Below are positions 36,701-45,651 of a stretch of 64,000 nucleotides of DNA, piece after piece. A program made the position numbers and the translations under genes. The notes beneath the pieces are model-generated. The model saw nothing but the letters and a program-made list of their open reading frames with translations, searched no databases and was not told where the DNA came from. Origin of the DNA: Streptomyces sp. CC228A (lineage in GTDB: Bacteria; Actinomycetota; Actinomycetes; Streptomycetales; Streptomycetaceae); assembly GCF_021390935.1 (NCBI RefSeq), contig NZ_JAJPUI010000009.1, positions 186,001 to 250,000 of the forward strand. The letters are read 5' to 3'. Position 1 is the first letter of the stretch. Each line of letters begins with the position of its first letter.

Positions 36701-39700
36701 GTACCACGGTCACCCGCTCCTCCGGCACCGGCAAGGACTCCCAGGGCACGCCGGACACCCGGACCTGGCGAACCCTGGAGACCAGCACCACCCACGAGCC
36801 CACGTACGGACTGCCCGTCACCGTCGAGAGCCTCGGTGACACCGGCCGGACCGGCGACGAGACCTGCTCGGTCCTCTCCTACGTCCACAACACGAGCGCC
36901 CACCTCATCGGCCTGTCCAAGGAGACGCTCACCACCGCCGGCACCTGCGCCGAGGCCGCCACGGCCACTCCGGCCGACTGGATATCCGGCTCGCGCGTCG
37001 CCTACGACGGCGGCGCCTTCGGAGCCGCGCCCGCCAAGGGCCTGGCCACCACCACCTGGAACATCAGCGGCGACGGCGGCGGCTGGACGCAGAACGCCAC
37101 GCTCACCTACGACGCGTACGGGCGCTCCACCTCGACCACGGACGCGCAGGGCAACAAGGACACCACCACCTACACCCCGTCGACGGGGCAGGTGTACCAG
37201 CTCACGTCCGCCAACGCGCTCGGCCACACGGCGACCTCCACCATCGAGCCGGGCCGCGGCACCACGCTGACGGACACCGACACCAACGGCCGCACGACCG
37301 TGTACGCGTACGACGCCCTGGGCCGTACGACGAAGGGCTGGGCGACCTCGCAGTCCGCCGGCGAGCCCCCGTCCGTCACGTTCACCTACGACCTCGAACC
37401 GCCGGTCTCCGTCGTCACCTCCACCCTGGGCGACGACGGCACGTACAGCGACTCGGTGGTGTTCTACGACGGTCTCGGCCGGGAACGCCAGCGGCAGACC
37501 CCCGCGGTCGGCGAAGGCCGCCTGATCACGGACGTGCTCTACAGCGCGAACGGCACGATCCAGACCACCAACAACGCGTACTACGCCACCGGCGAGCCGC
37601 GGACGGTGATGTTCGAGAAGGCCTCGGACTTCAACGTGCCGAACGCCACGTACTTCATGTACGACGGCCTGGGCCGGCTCCTCGCGGAGACCCCCGTCGA
37701 GGACGGCACGCCCAATCTCACGAAGCAGACGCGCTACGCCTACGGCTACGACCACTCGACCGTCATCGAACCCGAGGGCGGCGCCTCCCAGCGGAGCTGG
37801 ACCGACGCCCTCGGCCGCACGATCCGCGTCGACACCTTCACGGACGCGGCCCGCAACGACGCGGCCGCCCGCTCGACGACGTACGCGTACGACGCGCGCG
37901 GCGACAAGGTCAAGGCCGAGGACCACCTGGGCAACACCTGGACGTGGGCGTACGACGCGCGCGGCCGGCAGGTCTCCGCGACCGACCCCGACACCGGGAC
38001 GACCACGACGACGTACGACGTGCTCGACCGCCCGGTGACGACGACCGACGCGCGGGGCGTCACCGTGTGGACCGGCTACGACAAGCTGTCGCGGCCCACG
38101 TCGCAGCGGCTCGGCTCGTCCACGGGCACCCTCCTCAGCTCGTACACGTACGACTCGGTGCTCGGCGGCATCGGCCTGCCGGCCGCCGCGACCCGGTACA
38201 CCGACGGCCTCGGCTACACCACCGAGATCACCGGCTACACGAGCGACTACCAGCCCACGGGCAAGCGGCTCAGGCTGCCCGCCTCGATCGCGTCGGCCTC
38301 CGGCCTGGAGGAGACCTACTCGTACCAGTACGAGTACACGAAGACGGGTCTTCCGAAGGCCGTCACGCTGCCGGCCGCCGGCGCCCTGCCCGCCGAGCGG
38401 GTCGTCACCCGCTACAACGACGACGGACTGCCCGTCTCGACGTCCGGCCTCGACTGGTACACCGCCGAGACGCACTACAGCGTCCACGGTGAGGTGCTGC
38501 GCACGGTCAGCGGCGAGCAGCCGCACCGCGTGTGGACCACGAACCTCTTCGACGAGCGGACCGGCGAGCTGAAGGAGAGCTACGTCGACCGGGAGTCGAC
38601 CAGCGACACGTCGACGGTCCCCGGCCACCGCGTCAACCACCGCACCTACGGCTACGACCCGGCCGGCAACGTCACCACGATCGCGGACACCTCGAACGGG
38701 GTGACCGACCGCCAGTGCTTCACCTACGACGTACTGGGCCAGCTCACCAAGGCGTGGACGGCGCCGGGCGCCTGCCAGGCCGCCGGCAAGACCGAGCCCG
38801 CGCCGAAGTACGACGACGGCACGCTGAACGTCACGGCGGCGGGCGGCGGCTACTGGAAGGAGTACGGCTACGACGCGGCCGGCAACCGGTCGGAGCTGAC
38901 CGAGCACCACATCACCCTGGCGCCGGACGCGAGCACGCCGAGCGGGTTCAAGACGGTGCTCGACGAGGCCAGGAAGGCCACGACGAGCTACCGGTACGGC
39001 GGCCCCAACGGCACACAGCCCCACACGCTGACGTCGATGACACGTACGTACGTCACGGACGAGGGCGCCCAGGTCACCAGCGAGTCGACGCGTACGTACG
39101 ACGAGTCCGGAAACACCGTCGCCCGTCAGGACGGCGGTGACACCCAGACGCTGACCTGGACCTGGGACGGCAAGGCGGAGACGGTCACCGGCTTCGGCGC
39201 GAAGGGCGCCGGCGCGTGGGTGGGCCTGGCGGGCAAGTGCCTGGACCTGTCGTCGGGCTCGACGCTCGCCGGGACGCCCCTGCAGCTCTACCTGTGCAAC
39301 GGCACGAAGGCGCAGAAGCTGCGGATCGACGGCGCCACGCCCGCCGACTCCTCGACGGGCGCCCTGAAGATCCTCGACCACTGTGTGACGCCGAAGGACG
39401 GGGCCACGGCGGACGGCACCGCCGTGGTGATCGCCGACTGCACGGGCACGGCGGACCAGCGGTGGACGACGGTCGCCGCGGGCGGCAAGCTGCGGCACGA
39501 AGCGTCGGGCAAGTGCCTGACCGTACCCGGCGCCGCCACGGCGAACGGCACGGACCTGGTGCTGGCCGCGTGCGACACCGACGGCGAGGCCCAGTCGTGG
39601 GTGCCGGCGGACGAGACGCGGTACGTCTACGACGCCTCGGGCGGGCGCCTGATGGCGGTCAGTGCCGGCGAGCACACCTTGTACCTGGGTGACACCACGG

Positions 39701-41568
39701 TCGCGACCACCCGCAGCGGCGCGCCCTCCTACACCGAGCGCTACTACGCCCAGCCGGGCGCGCCGACGGTGATGCGCCATGTGCTGGGCAACGGCGCCCC
39801 GACCCTGTCCGTGCAGGTGGCGGACCAGAACGGCACCGCGTACACGAACGTGATGCTGGCGGAGGGCAACGGCGTACAGATCTCCAAGACCGACCCGTTC
39901 GGTGTCAAGCGCGCCCAGGACGACAACTGGCGCGCACACCGCGGATACGTCGGTGGCGACGACGACGCCGGCTCGGGCCTGGTCCACCTCGGCGCCCGCG
40001 AGTACGACCCCCACGCGGGCCGCTTCCTGTCGGCCGACCCCGTCCTGGACCTGAACGACCCGGTCCAGCTCAACGGCTACGTCTACAGCGAGAACAACCC
40101 GGTCACCTACGCCGACCCGACCGGCCTCGCCTCCGAGGCACCGGGCGCCACCGGCGACTACGGCGGCCCGTCGACGTCCGAGGTGGCGTGGGCCAACAAG
40201 CAGCTGAACACGTCCATGTCCGACATCATCATGAGCGTCGGCTGGGCGGTGCTCAAGGAGTTCGTCGGCTGGAACGACGTCGTGAGCTGCTTCTCCCGCG
40301 GTGACCTGTGGTCCTGCGGCAGCCTGATCATGGACGCCATCCCATGGACGTCGGTGTTCAGCAAGGGCAAGAAGATCTGGCGCGCGGTCGAGATGACCTT
40401 CAACGCGATCAGCGCCTGGCGCTCCGCCCAGGCGAAGGCCCGCCAGATCGTCGCCATGGCCAAGGCGGCCGCCGAGGCCGCGAAGAAGGCAGCGGCGGCG
40501 AAGAAGGCCGCGGCGGCGAAGGCGGCTCAGGCCAAGCTCGACAAAGCGAAGAAGTCCGCCACCAGGGCGCTGAAGTCGGCCAACAAGAAGGTCGGCAACG
40601 CGAAACAGAAGGCGGCGAAGTCCCTCTCCAAGGCCGGCGAGAAGATCAAGAGCGGCGCCCGGAAGGTAAAGGACAAGGTCACCGGGAAGGCCGGGAGCAG
40701 CGGTTGCAAGGTCAATAACAGCTTCACTCCCGGCACGCTCGTCCTGATGGCGGACGGCACCACCAAGCCCATCGAGGACGTCAAGAACGGCGACAAGGTC
40801 CTGGCCACCGACCCCGAGATCGGCGAGACCACCACCGAAACGGTCACCGCCGAGATCAAGGGCGAAGGCCTGAAGCACCTGGTCAAGGTCACCATCGACA
40901 CCGACGGTGACCAGGGCGACGCCACAGCCACGGTCACCGCCACCGACGGCCACCCCTTCTGGGTGCCGGAATTCGGCGAATGGATCGACGCCACCGACCT
41001 CAAGAACGGCCAGTGGCTCCAGACCAGCGCCGGCACCTACGTCCAGATCACCTCCATCCAGCGCTGGACCGCGCAGCGTGCCGCAGTCCACAACCTCACC
41101 GTCACCAACCACCACACGTACTATGTGCTTGCGGGGGCTGCGCCGGTCCTCGTTCACAATTGCGGCGGCGGCGCTCTCGATCTTGACAACCTGCAAGACC
41201 GAGCCGACACCCTGCACGCGCTCATCCCGGCGGGGAAGGCGAACGACAGGGCGACCACTGGAGTCATGCACGCGGTAGGCAGTGGACCGGAATCTCTCGA
41301 CGTTGTGGCCGTTGGAGCACGGAAGAATATCTCTCAGATTCAACGTGCACAGCTCCTCCCTCACGAGCTCGGGATATCACGCACCGGCGTGGACGCATCA
41401 GGTAACTTCCCGCATGCAGAGGTCAAGCTCTGGGAGACAGCAGTCCATCTTGACCTAACGCCGACAGGCCTGGCAGTGAATAGACCGTTCTGCCCAGCAT
41501 GTCGGGGTTTCCTGCAGGGCAAGGGTGCGACCCTGGTCAGCGATACACAGGCGATTTGGACTCCGTGA
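33706..41568 (+). CDS. Rhs/YD-repeat polymorphic toxin with PT-HINT and deaminase tip
   Basis: 2,620 residues, uninterrupted. Order: signal peptide (VVAALTVALTAGLLPTAYA, ~61-79); Rhs shell with SpvB-like N-part to ~1,100; YD repeats ~1,100-1,830 (YDALGRTTKGW, YDARGRQVSATD, YDAAGNRSEL); an inserted ricin-type beta-trefoil ~1,835-1,965 (QRW, QSW motifs); Rhs core end (HLGAREYDPHAGRFLSADP) near 2,100; Lys/Ala coiled linker ~2,245-2,330; PT-HINT from Cys2334 to Asn2485-Cys2486 (VLVHNC); toxin 2,487-2,620. The toxin has His2570-Ala-Glu2572 and Cys2596-Pro-Ala-Cys2599, the zinc set of the deaminase superfamily. ATG 33706 has a weak ribosome site; GTG 33799 is an alternative giving a tidier signal peptide. 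Immunity gene follows 11 bases later. Confidence 0.9.
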   Translation: MNMRPSGESEAVSRQASRRLTPNQLGGASAVVWGSLSWSGRGRLPGSRAERRRRARHRTGVVAALTVALTAGLLPTAYAAPPGGEDRAEVELVDLPAQTPAEGQNGGRLADTLTGEVPRTVEYEPTKTTAPPGASATETVTGLTAGETVRVGTLPVEVGAPETATAEDATALEGDWQVALADQADLGERDFSGLVFTVTPPASATGEAVLALDYTEFAELYGANWADRLQLTRYPACFLTTPDVEGCSEPAEVDVQNVVEPQADDVAGDGALDGVRRVEAVVDVATLTDPGSGSSTTTPATATSSGTVTSAVYRPLSSSATALQTAVSSGASVFTATSTGSGAKGDFSATPLVSAGSWAAGNNSGAFTYTYDLQTPSVPAGPSPSIAFGYNSQVVDGRTSATNNQASWIGDGWEYNPGSITRSYRACRDDRTGANNADRKTGDLCWGSHNATLTLGGTTTELVKDDTTGEWVTANGDGSRVELLKDSSLGNGDKDGEHWRVTTRDGTQYHFGLHKLPGWTAGSPTTNSVLWAPVAGNQPGEPCYDSSFAASFCEQAWRWNLDYVVDTHGNAMSLWWGREDNHYGKNLKYKEKARYIRGGYLTRIDYGQRADSLFTAGPIARVEFKTDERCFKEGALTCDPANFTSGDHAKNRIWYDTPADLYCSEVTGKECFVPVPTFWTRKRLAEVTTLAQRTQGSEALSKVDSWTLSQSLPAEKTDEGTALWLESITRYGYDAGGKSLSLKPVQFVHNTERMPNRVKKGASDPNPTFDRLRVARIINEYAGETVVTYRKPEGACASGSGFPAVHENTGLCFPAYWHPDPDKSDETIDWFNKYVVDQVQEMPAIAGGQTLTTSYEYLDGGAWALNQSEFSKKKTRTYDQWRGFSGVLTVGGDDFVDIRNLTSTQRSASETRYFRGMDGDPLPDGKKRSVTVLDGDGAVIATDHRAYQGRVAETRMYTRYNGDLLTRSVDYPTVTELASRARDGGIPPLKAYRVQTSRSTTVTRSSGTGKDSQGTPDTRTWRTLETSTTHEPTYGLPVTVESLGDTGRTGDETCSVLSYVHNTSAHLIGLSKETLTTAGTCAEAATATPADWISGSRVAYDGGAFGAAPAKGLATTTWNISGDGGGWTQNATLTYDAYGRSTSTTDAQGNKDTTTYTPSTGQVYQLTSANALGHTATSTIEPGRGTTLTDTDTNGRTTVYAYDALGRTTKGWATSQSAGEPPSVTFTYDLEPPVSVVTSTLGDDGTYSDSVVFYDGLGRERQRQTPAVGEGRLITDVLYSANGTIQTTNNAYYATGEPRTVMFEKASDFNVPNATYFMYDGLGRLLAETPVEDGTPNLTKQTRYAYGYDHSTVIEPEGGASQRSWTDALGRTIRVDTFTDAARNDAAARSTTYAYDARGDKVKAEDHLGNTWTWAYDARGRQVSATDPDTGTTTTTYDVLDRPVTTTDARGVTVWTGYDKLSRPTSQRLGSSTGTLLSSYTYDSVLGGIGLPAAATRYTDGLGYTTEITGYTSDYQPTGKRLRLPASIASASGLEETYSYQYEYTKTGLPKAVTLPAAGALPAERVVTRYNDDGLPVSTSGLDWYTAETHYSVHGEVLRTVSGEQPHRVWTTNLFDERTGELKESYVDRESTSDTSTVPGHRVNHRTYGYDPAGNVTTIADTSNGVTDRQCFTYDVLGQLTKAWTAPGACQAAGKTEPAPKYDDGTLNVTAAGGGYWKEYGYDAAGNRSELTEHHITLAPDASTPSGFKTVLDEARKATTSYRYGGPNGTQPHTLTSMTRTYVTDEGAQVTSESTRTYDESGNTVARQDGGDTQTLTWTWDGKAETVTGFGAKGAGAWVGLAGKCLDLSSGSTLAGTPLQLYLCNGTKAQKLRIDGATPADSSTGALKILDHCVTPKDGATADGTAVVIADCTGTADQRWTTVAAGGKLRHEASGKCLTVPGAATANGTDLVLAACDTDGEAQSWVPADETRYVYDASGGRLMAVSAGEHTLYLGDTTVATTRSGAPSYTERYYAQPGAPTVMRHVLGNGAPTLSVQVADQNGTAYTNVMLAEGNGVQISKTDPFGVKRAQDDNWRAHRGYVGGDDDAGSGLVHLGAREYDPHAGRFLSADPVLDLNDPVQLNGYVYSENNPVTYADPTGLASEAPGATGDYGGPSTSEVAWANKQLNTSMSDIIMSVGWAVLKEFVGWNDVVSCFSRGDLWSCGSLIMDAIPWTSVFSKGKKIWRAVEMTFNAISAWRSAQAKARQIVAMAKAAAEAAKKAAAAKKAAAAKAAQAKLDKAKKSATRALKSANKKVGNAKQKAAKSLSKAGEKIKSGARKVKDKVTGKAGSSGCKVNNSFTPGTLVLMADGTTKPIEDVKNGDKVLATDPEIGETTTETVTAEIKGEGLKHLVKVTIDTDGDQGDATATVTATDGHPFWVPEFGEWIDATDLKNGQWLQTSAGTYVQITSIQRWTAQRAAVHNLTVTNHHTYYVLAGAAPVLVHNCGGGALDLDNLQDRADTLHALIPAGKANDRATTGVMHAVGSGPESLDVVAVGARKNISQIQRAQLLPHELGISRTGVDASGNFPHAEVKLWETAVHLDLTPTGLAVNRPFCPACRGFLQGKGATLVSDTQAIWTP

Positions 41569-41579
41569 GGTGAAGTGAG

Positions 41580-42218
41580 ATGGGATTTCTCGAAGACGTC
41601 GAAGTCGTCCGTGTGGAGTGCGCACGGCTGACCCCACGCCAACGGCTGGCCGTCACGGCTCTGTGTGCGACGAAGGTGCGATCGGTATCCATGGCGTTCC
41701 TTCATGATTCAGGAGAGGGAGACTCCTTTTACCGGATCAACAACGGACTGGATGCGGTGTGGCTGGACCTGCGCGGTATCCAGCAGGCCTCGGCGTCGGA
41801 TCTCACGCGGGTCCGAGAGGAGGCAGAGCGCTGGATCACTCGCCTTGAGGATGTCGGCGGAGAAGCAGCCGGCTTCGCAGCGGATGCCATCTCCGTATCG
41901 GTGTCCGCGATGTCAAGCTTCCTTGAGGCAGATCCAGAGTCCGCAGTGAACTCGGCGATCTCGATCGCCGAAATCCGCTCGGAGATCGCTGAATTCCTGG
42001 CGGAATATCAGAGTGCCGAAGTGGAGTACTTCCTGAAGGGTGACGAGGCCGGGGAAGCATCCCTAGCCGAAACCAAGGGCGATGTGGATTTCCTTGGGGA
42101 GTTTCCCGCTGACGAGTTTCCCGCGACTCGGTTTATGCGTCGGGCTGGGGCTGCGAACCTTGCTCTCGCAGAGCAGATGAAGTTGGTGCTGAAGGTGGAT
42201 CGGTTGCGTCTGCCCTGA
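41580..42218 (+). CDS. putative immunity protein for the Rhs deaminase toxin
   Basis: 212 residues, mostly helical, no signal peptide, hence cytosolic. Starts 11 bases after the toxin stop with GAGGTGAAGTGAG before the ATG. The segment LTPRQRLAVTALCATKVRSV...FYRINNGLDAVW loosely resembles DUF416 (YjaG-like) proteins. Position directly behind a toxin tip is the main evidence for an immunity role; the family link is tentative. A perfect 14-bp terminator ends the unit. Confidence 0.7.
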   Translation: MGFLEDVEVVRVECARLTPRQRLAVTALCATKVRSVSMAFLHDSGEGDSFYRINNGLDAVWLDLRGIQQASASDLTRVREEAERWITRLEDVGGEAAGFAADAISVSVSAMSSFLEADPESAVNSAISIAEIRSEIAEFLAEYQSAEVEYFLKGDEAGEASLAETKGDVDFLGEFPADEFPATRFMRRAGAANLALAEQMKLVLKVDRLRLP

Positions 42219-42355
42219 GGGGTTCCGCCGGACTGCCCCTTGATGCCTACTGGCGGTGCGGCACCTGCCGCCGGGGGGCTACGTCGGTTGGAGGGCGAGG
42301 TGCAGCCTCGCCATCCGAGGCGACGCAAACCATGTTGGGTAGCGGTCGCAAATTT

Positions 42356-42388
42356 GAAGCCCCGCCAGGTATGTCCTGGCGGGGCTTC
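42356..42388. terminator. bidirectional terminator after the immunity gene
   Basis: GAAGCCCCGCCAGG-TATGT-CCTGGCGGGGCTTC, 14-bp perfect stem, preceded by AAATTT. Lies between convergent immunity and integrase genes. Confidence 0.85.
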
Positions 42389-42421
42389 TGCGTGGCATGA
42401 CGGCAGTAGTTGACGGCAACG

Positions 42422-43429
42422 TCAGCGGACGAGGGCGGCGCAGGGTGGCGGTTCGTCGCCACCGCCGTTGGTTGTTTCGGTGATCGTGGGGCTTCCGAGC
42501 GCGGTGCCGAGGGCGTCGATGGCGTCACGCTGGAGGCGGAGTCGGACGTGTGCGTAGACGGTGGCGGTGACGCCGATGTGGGCGTGGCCGAGGAGTTCCT
42601 TGATCACGACGAGTTCGACTCCCTGTTCCAGGAGCAGGGTGGCGGTCGAATGTCTGAGGTCGTGGAAGCGGATGCGGCGGAGGCCAGCCTTGCGGAGGAG
42701 CGTGATGAAGGCGCGGGTGAGGTTGGTCGGATCGATCGCTCTGCCCTGCGCGGTGGTGAACACGTGCCCGCTGTGCTGCCACGTGGTGCCCGCGGCCTCA
42801 CGTTCGCGCTGCTGTTGCTCGCGGTGGAGCTCCAGGGACTGGAGACACCGCGTGGGGAGGGCGATACGGCGTTCGGAGGCCCGGGTCTTGGTGGGTAGCA
42901 TGGTGAGCCCGCCTGCGGCGGTCCGCTGAAGGGTGCGGCAGATTGCGGCGGTGCCCGTGTCGAGGTCGAGATCTTCCCAGCACAGACCGAGGAGTTCGCC
43001 CTTGCGTAGTCCGGTGTTGAGGGCGAGTTCGAACAGCGCGTGCAGCCGGTGACCTCCTGCGGCTGTGAGGACCTGGCGGGCCTCATCGGCAGTGAGGGGT
43101 TCGAACCGTCGGGGCCGGGGTGTGCCCGTGCGGACGTTGCGGGCGACGTTGCGCGGGATCTCCTCCTCGCGGACGCCGTGTCCCGGGGCGGACTTGAGCA
43201 CGGAGTGGATGTAGGTGAGTGTCAGTGGGGAGAGCAGCTTGCGACAACACTGCCCGACGGCACAGCAACGGGGCTCATCACACCGGGCGTCGATGCCGCG
43301 CGTGCAGCACTGGCAGGTGGTGCGGAGCTGGTTGAGCCAGGTGCGGACGTCCTTGGCCGTGAGCTTGGTGAGCTTCTTCTTGCCCAGGAAGAGGCGGACG
43401 AGCATGTCTGACTCCGCACACACCGGCAC
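42422..43429 (-). pseudogene. tyrosine integrase, N-terminally truncated
   Basis: 335-residue reading frame; homology to actinobacterial phage/element integrases begins only at about residue 10 (LVRLFLGKKKLTKLTAKDVRTWL). The catalytic domain is complete: Arg in GLRKGELLGL, His-x-x-Arg in FHDLRHSTATLLL, and LLGHAHIGVTATVYAHV with the nucleophilic Tyr. The N-terminal arm-binding part (normally ~100 residues) is missing, replaced by the divergent DUF7848 gene whose start overlaps by 26 bases. Probably the former integrase of this element, now unable to act. Confidence 0.8.
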
Positions 43430-43679
43430 CCCGGTCCGCAGGCGCTACCGCTTCCGCGAGTACCACGTGACCGCCGTCGTGGACCCCATGACCCTGCCCA
43501 CCTTCGCGGCCGTCTGCGTCACCGGCGAAGACCACGACTGCGGCGCCACCTCCGGCGAGCTCCACACCGAGGACGAACTGACCCGCTGGATCGCCGAACA
43601 CTGCGCCGAGACCGGCCACGACTTCTACCACCGCACCACCCGCGCCACCCTCCGCGCGGAACCTGGCGCCTGGCAGTAA
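43404..43679 (+). CDS. DUF7848-like small protein
   Basis: 91 residues: RRRYRFREYHVTAVVDPMTLPTFAAVCVTGEDHDCGA, DELTRWIAEHCAETGHDFYHRTTRATLRAEPG. Compact zinc-finger-like protein (four Cys/His clusters) of the kind found in Streptomyces phages and mobile elements. Its start falls inside the truncated integrase frame, marking a recombination junction. Function unknown. Confidence 0.7.
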   Translation: MSDSAHTGTPVRRRYRFREYHVTAVVDPMTLPTFAAVCVTGEDHDCGATSGELHTEDELTRWIAEHCAETGHDFYHRTTRATLRAEPGAWQ

Positions 43680-43821
43680 CCGGGGGCCGCGCAGGCCACC
43701 CGCTCCCGTGACGGCAGTAGCGACGGCAACACCCACGGATTTCCCCGCACACCCACGGACACCAGCGGAACGCAATACCCGCGTTGACCAGCGAAGAAGC
43801 AGGTAGAGAGGGTTCGCGCAG

Positions 43822-44282
43822 CACACGTACTATGTGGTCGCAGGCGGGACCTCGGCACTTGTTCACAACTGCCCCACTGCGGATGAACGGGCGCATGCCA
43901 GAGCATCGGAGAATGCTGCATATTCCAGCAGGCCGGACGTTGCCGCCGGCGGGTACCTCTGGGTTCAGGGGCACGGAGAGTTTGACCTGGCTTCCGATCG
44001 GCTCCATCCGTTGATCAGAGCCAACATGGGCGAGATTCCTGCTGCGGCGAGCCCCGGCGGTGGTAAGTTCTTTGGCTCGCATGTCGAGGTTCAGGCGGCC
44101 ACTATCGTGAGGATTTGGCCAAACAGTCGGGATCCGGGGGTTTGACTGGCCGACTGATGGTCTCAAAGCCTGGCGGGCCATGCGGTTTCTGCACGCCAAA
44201 CGTGGCAGGAATGTTTCCAGGGGGCTCATCGCTAGCGGTTCGATCTCAGCGCGGGCAAGTTTTCAGTGAGGTACCCTTCTGA
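43822..44282 (+). pseudogene. orphan toxin tip: DddA-like (SCP1.201-type) deaminase, frameshifted
   Basis: No Rhs body precedes it. The frame begins with the last residues of a PT-HINT domain (HTYYVVAGGTSALVHNC), sharing the 15-mer CACACGTACTATGTG with the main Rhs gene at 41113. Then follows a deaminase: GGYLWVQGHGEFDL, GKFFGSHVEVQAA (zinc His and catalytic Glu, His codon at 44080), and in the next frame YREDLAKQSGSGGL...GGPCGFCTPNVAGMFPGG, the PCGFC zinc motif (Cys codons 44181 and 44190). One added base near 44,098-44,106 would join the two halves; as it stands the first frame stops at 44145. Confidence 0.75.
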
Positions 44283-44351
44283 TGCATTCGCCAAGGCGCG
44301 GCCCAGTTGCCGCGCCTTGGCTGCTTTCCTGCAGGCCGCTATGCTGGCTTT

Positions 44352-45106
44352 ATGGACATGAACGGCGATAAGCTGAATCCATGCGCGATCATCGATCTCA
44401 CCGACTGGGCTGAGCTCGAGAATGCCGACGGGTCGGCTTTCCCGGTTACTCCGACCAAGCTGCACGACTTGGCGTCGGGTGACTTTTCCAAAGTAGCGAG
44501 TTCACTCAACCGCCTGTATGAGGCTCTCCTCAACGACGGAGTCGTCTACTCTGCGACCGCGCCGGCTCTCAGGTATGTCGCCGCACTCTTGGGCGACCGC
44601 GAAAGTCGAGCCGCACTCACTCCTTCATGGGATGGGGAAAAATTTCCACTCCGAGGCAAGCTCCTTTCATGGCTGGCCGACGTTGCCTTCGATGCCAGCA
44701 TTGAGCAGGAGCAGCGCATTCGAGAGTGGGGGGATATTCGCCGACCGAGCCATTTCCTGATTTCCTGAACATCAGGAGTATCTACCCGGAAGCTTTTCCT
44801 GGCGTCGCCTCCTACTTCGATGACTCTGATTCGAGAGTGGTTGAGGTGGCTCTTGTCGCGGCCGTTCGATTTCTGGAGTCCCCGGCATTGGTGATGCATC
44901 GCAGGAGGTTGACTCCTTTGGTGGAGAATGTTCTAGTGCATAGTTCCAATGGGCCGTATAGGACTTTGGCCTGCGAGGCGTTGGATGTGTGGGGCCAAGA
45001 ACGCATGCTGGTTGAATCGAGTACTGATGCGCTTGATTTCGAGGAGTGCGGGCGGGTTGGCGATTCCCAGGAAAATCGGGGATCGATTGACGAGCCGCCC
45101 TTTTAG
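44352..45106 (+). pseudogene. putative immunity gene of the orphan deaminase, frameshifted at a G run
   Basis: Two abutting frames make one ~250-residue protein: 44352-44733 (MDMNGDKLNPCAIIDLTDW ... EQEQRIREW) then GGYSPTEPFPDFLNIRSIYPEAF ... to 45106 (quoted in part). One extra G in the G6 run at 44728-44733 restores a continuous frame. Sequence is helical, with SRVVEVALVAAVRFLESPAL and a similar following helix suggesting HEAT-like repeats; no signal peptide. Position right after a deaminase tip supports an immunity role. Whether the shift is real, phase-variable or a sequence error is open. Confidence 0.6.
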
Positions 45107-45116
45107 AACCCCCTAA

Positions 45117-45545
45117 CACAATGAGCCTTTTCCAGCCTCACGTTGACGCGTGGTGAAGGACGAGAACGGCCTGGACGATCGCGGTGATGTGGTTGGTCCT
45201 GCAGCGGAGCTTCCGCAGAAGGCGCCAGCCCTTCAGAGTGGCCATGGCCTGCTCGCCGAGGCAGCGGATCTTGGCGTGCGTGCTGTTGCGCCGACACTGC
45301 CACCGCTTGAGGCGACGGACTCGGAACGGGACGCGGACGGGATGGCCGGCTCCCTGGTACGCCTTGTCCGCCCAGCACTTCAGCCCGGTCGCGGCGAGCA
45401 CGTCGATGATTCCGTGGCTCCGCGCGGCGGTCAGGTCGTGGACGGCCCCGGGCGGGGCGGGTGACGCCCACAGCAGCTGTCCGAACGGATCGGTGAGGAC
45501 CTGGACGTTCATGCCGTGGCGCTTGTGTCTCCCGGAGTAGTACGG
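45117..45545 (-). mobile_element. IS5-family (IS427-like) transposase remnant
   Basis: C-terminal ~135 residues of a DDE transposase: YYSGRHKRHGMNVQVLTDP, AVHDLTAARSHGIIDVLAATG, CWADKAYQGAG, then EQAMATLKGWRLLRKLRC...ITAIVQAVLVLHHAST to the stop near 45138. The N-terminal half is absent; at 45546 it is joined directly to a copied piece of the Rhs linker. Inactive. Confidence 0.85.
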
Positions 45546-45651
45546 AGCGGCGGCGAAGAAGGCCGCGGCGGCGAAGGCGGCTCAGGCCAAGCTCGACAAG
45601 GCGAAGAAGTCCGCCACCAGAGCATTGAAGTCGGCCAACAAGAAGGTCGGC
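45546..45651 (+). repeat. copied fragment of the Rhs Lys/Ala linker
   Basis: 106 bases matching 40491-40596 in the Rhs gene with only four differences. Encodes AAAKKAAAAKAAQAKLDKAK and onward in frame 1, out of frame with the HINT end that follows. Shows that a second Rhs tail once stood here, or that the linker was copied by recombination. Confidence 0.9.

Noticed and set aside
34579..41364. 2,261-codon open frame on the minus strand
   Set aside because: It mirrors the Rhs gene and reads as Val/Leu/Gly/Arg-rich nonsense; high-GC sequence leaves the opposite strand open by chance.
42300..42400. tRNA remnant as attachment site next to the integrase
   Set aside because: The sequence before the terminator (AGCGGTCGCAAATTTGAAGCC) looks slightly tRNA-like, but no acceptor or cloverleaf can be drawn, and the galE repeat is a far better site.
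42422..43411. Plus-strand frames opposite the integrase
   Set aside because: The minus strand carries unmistakable integrase catalytic motifs; the plus frames are shadows.
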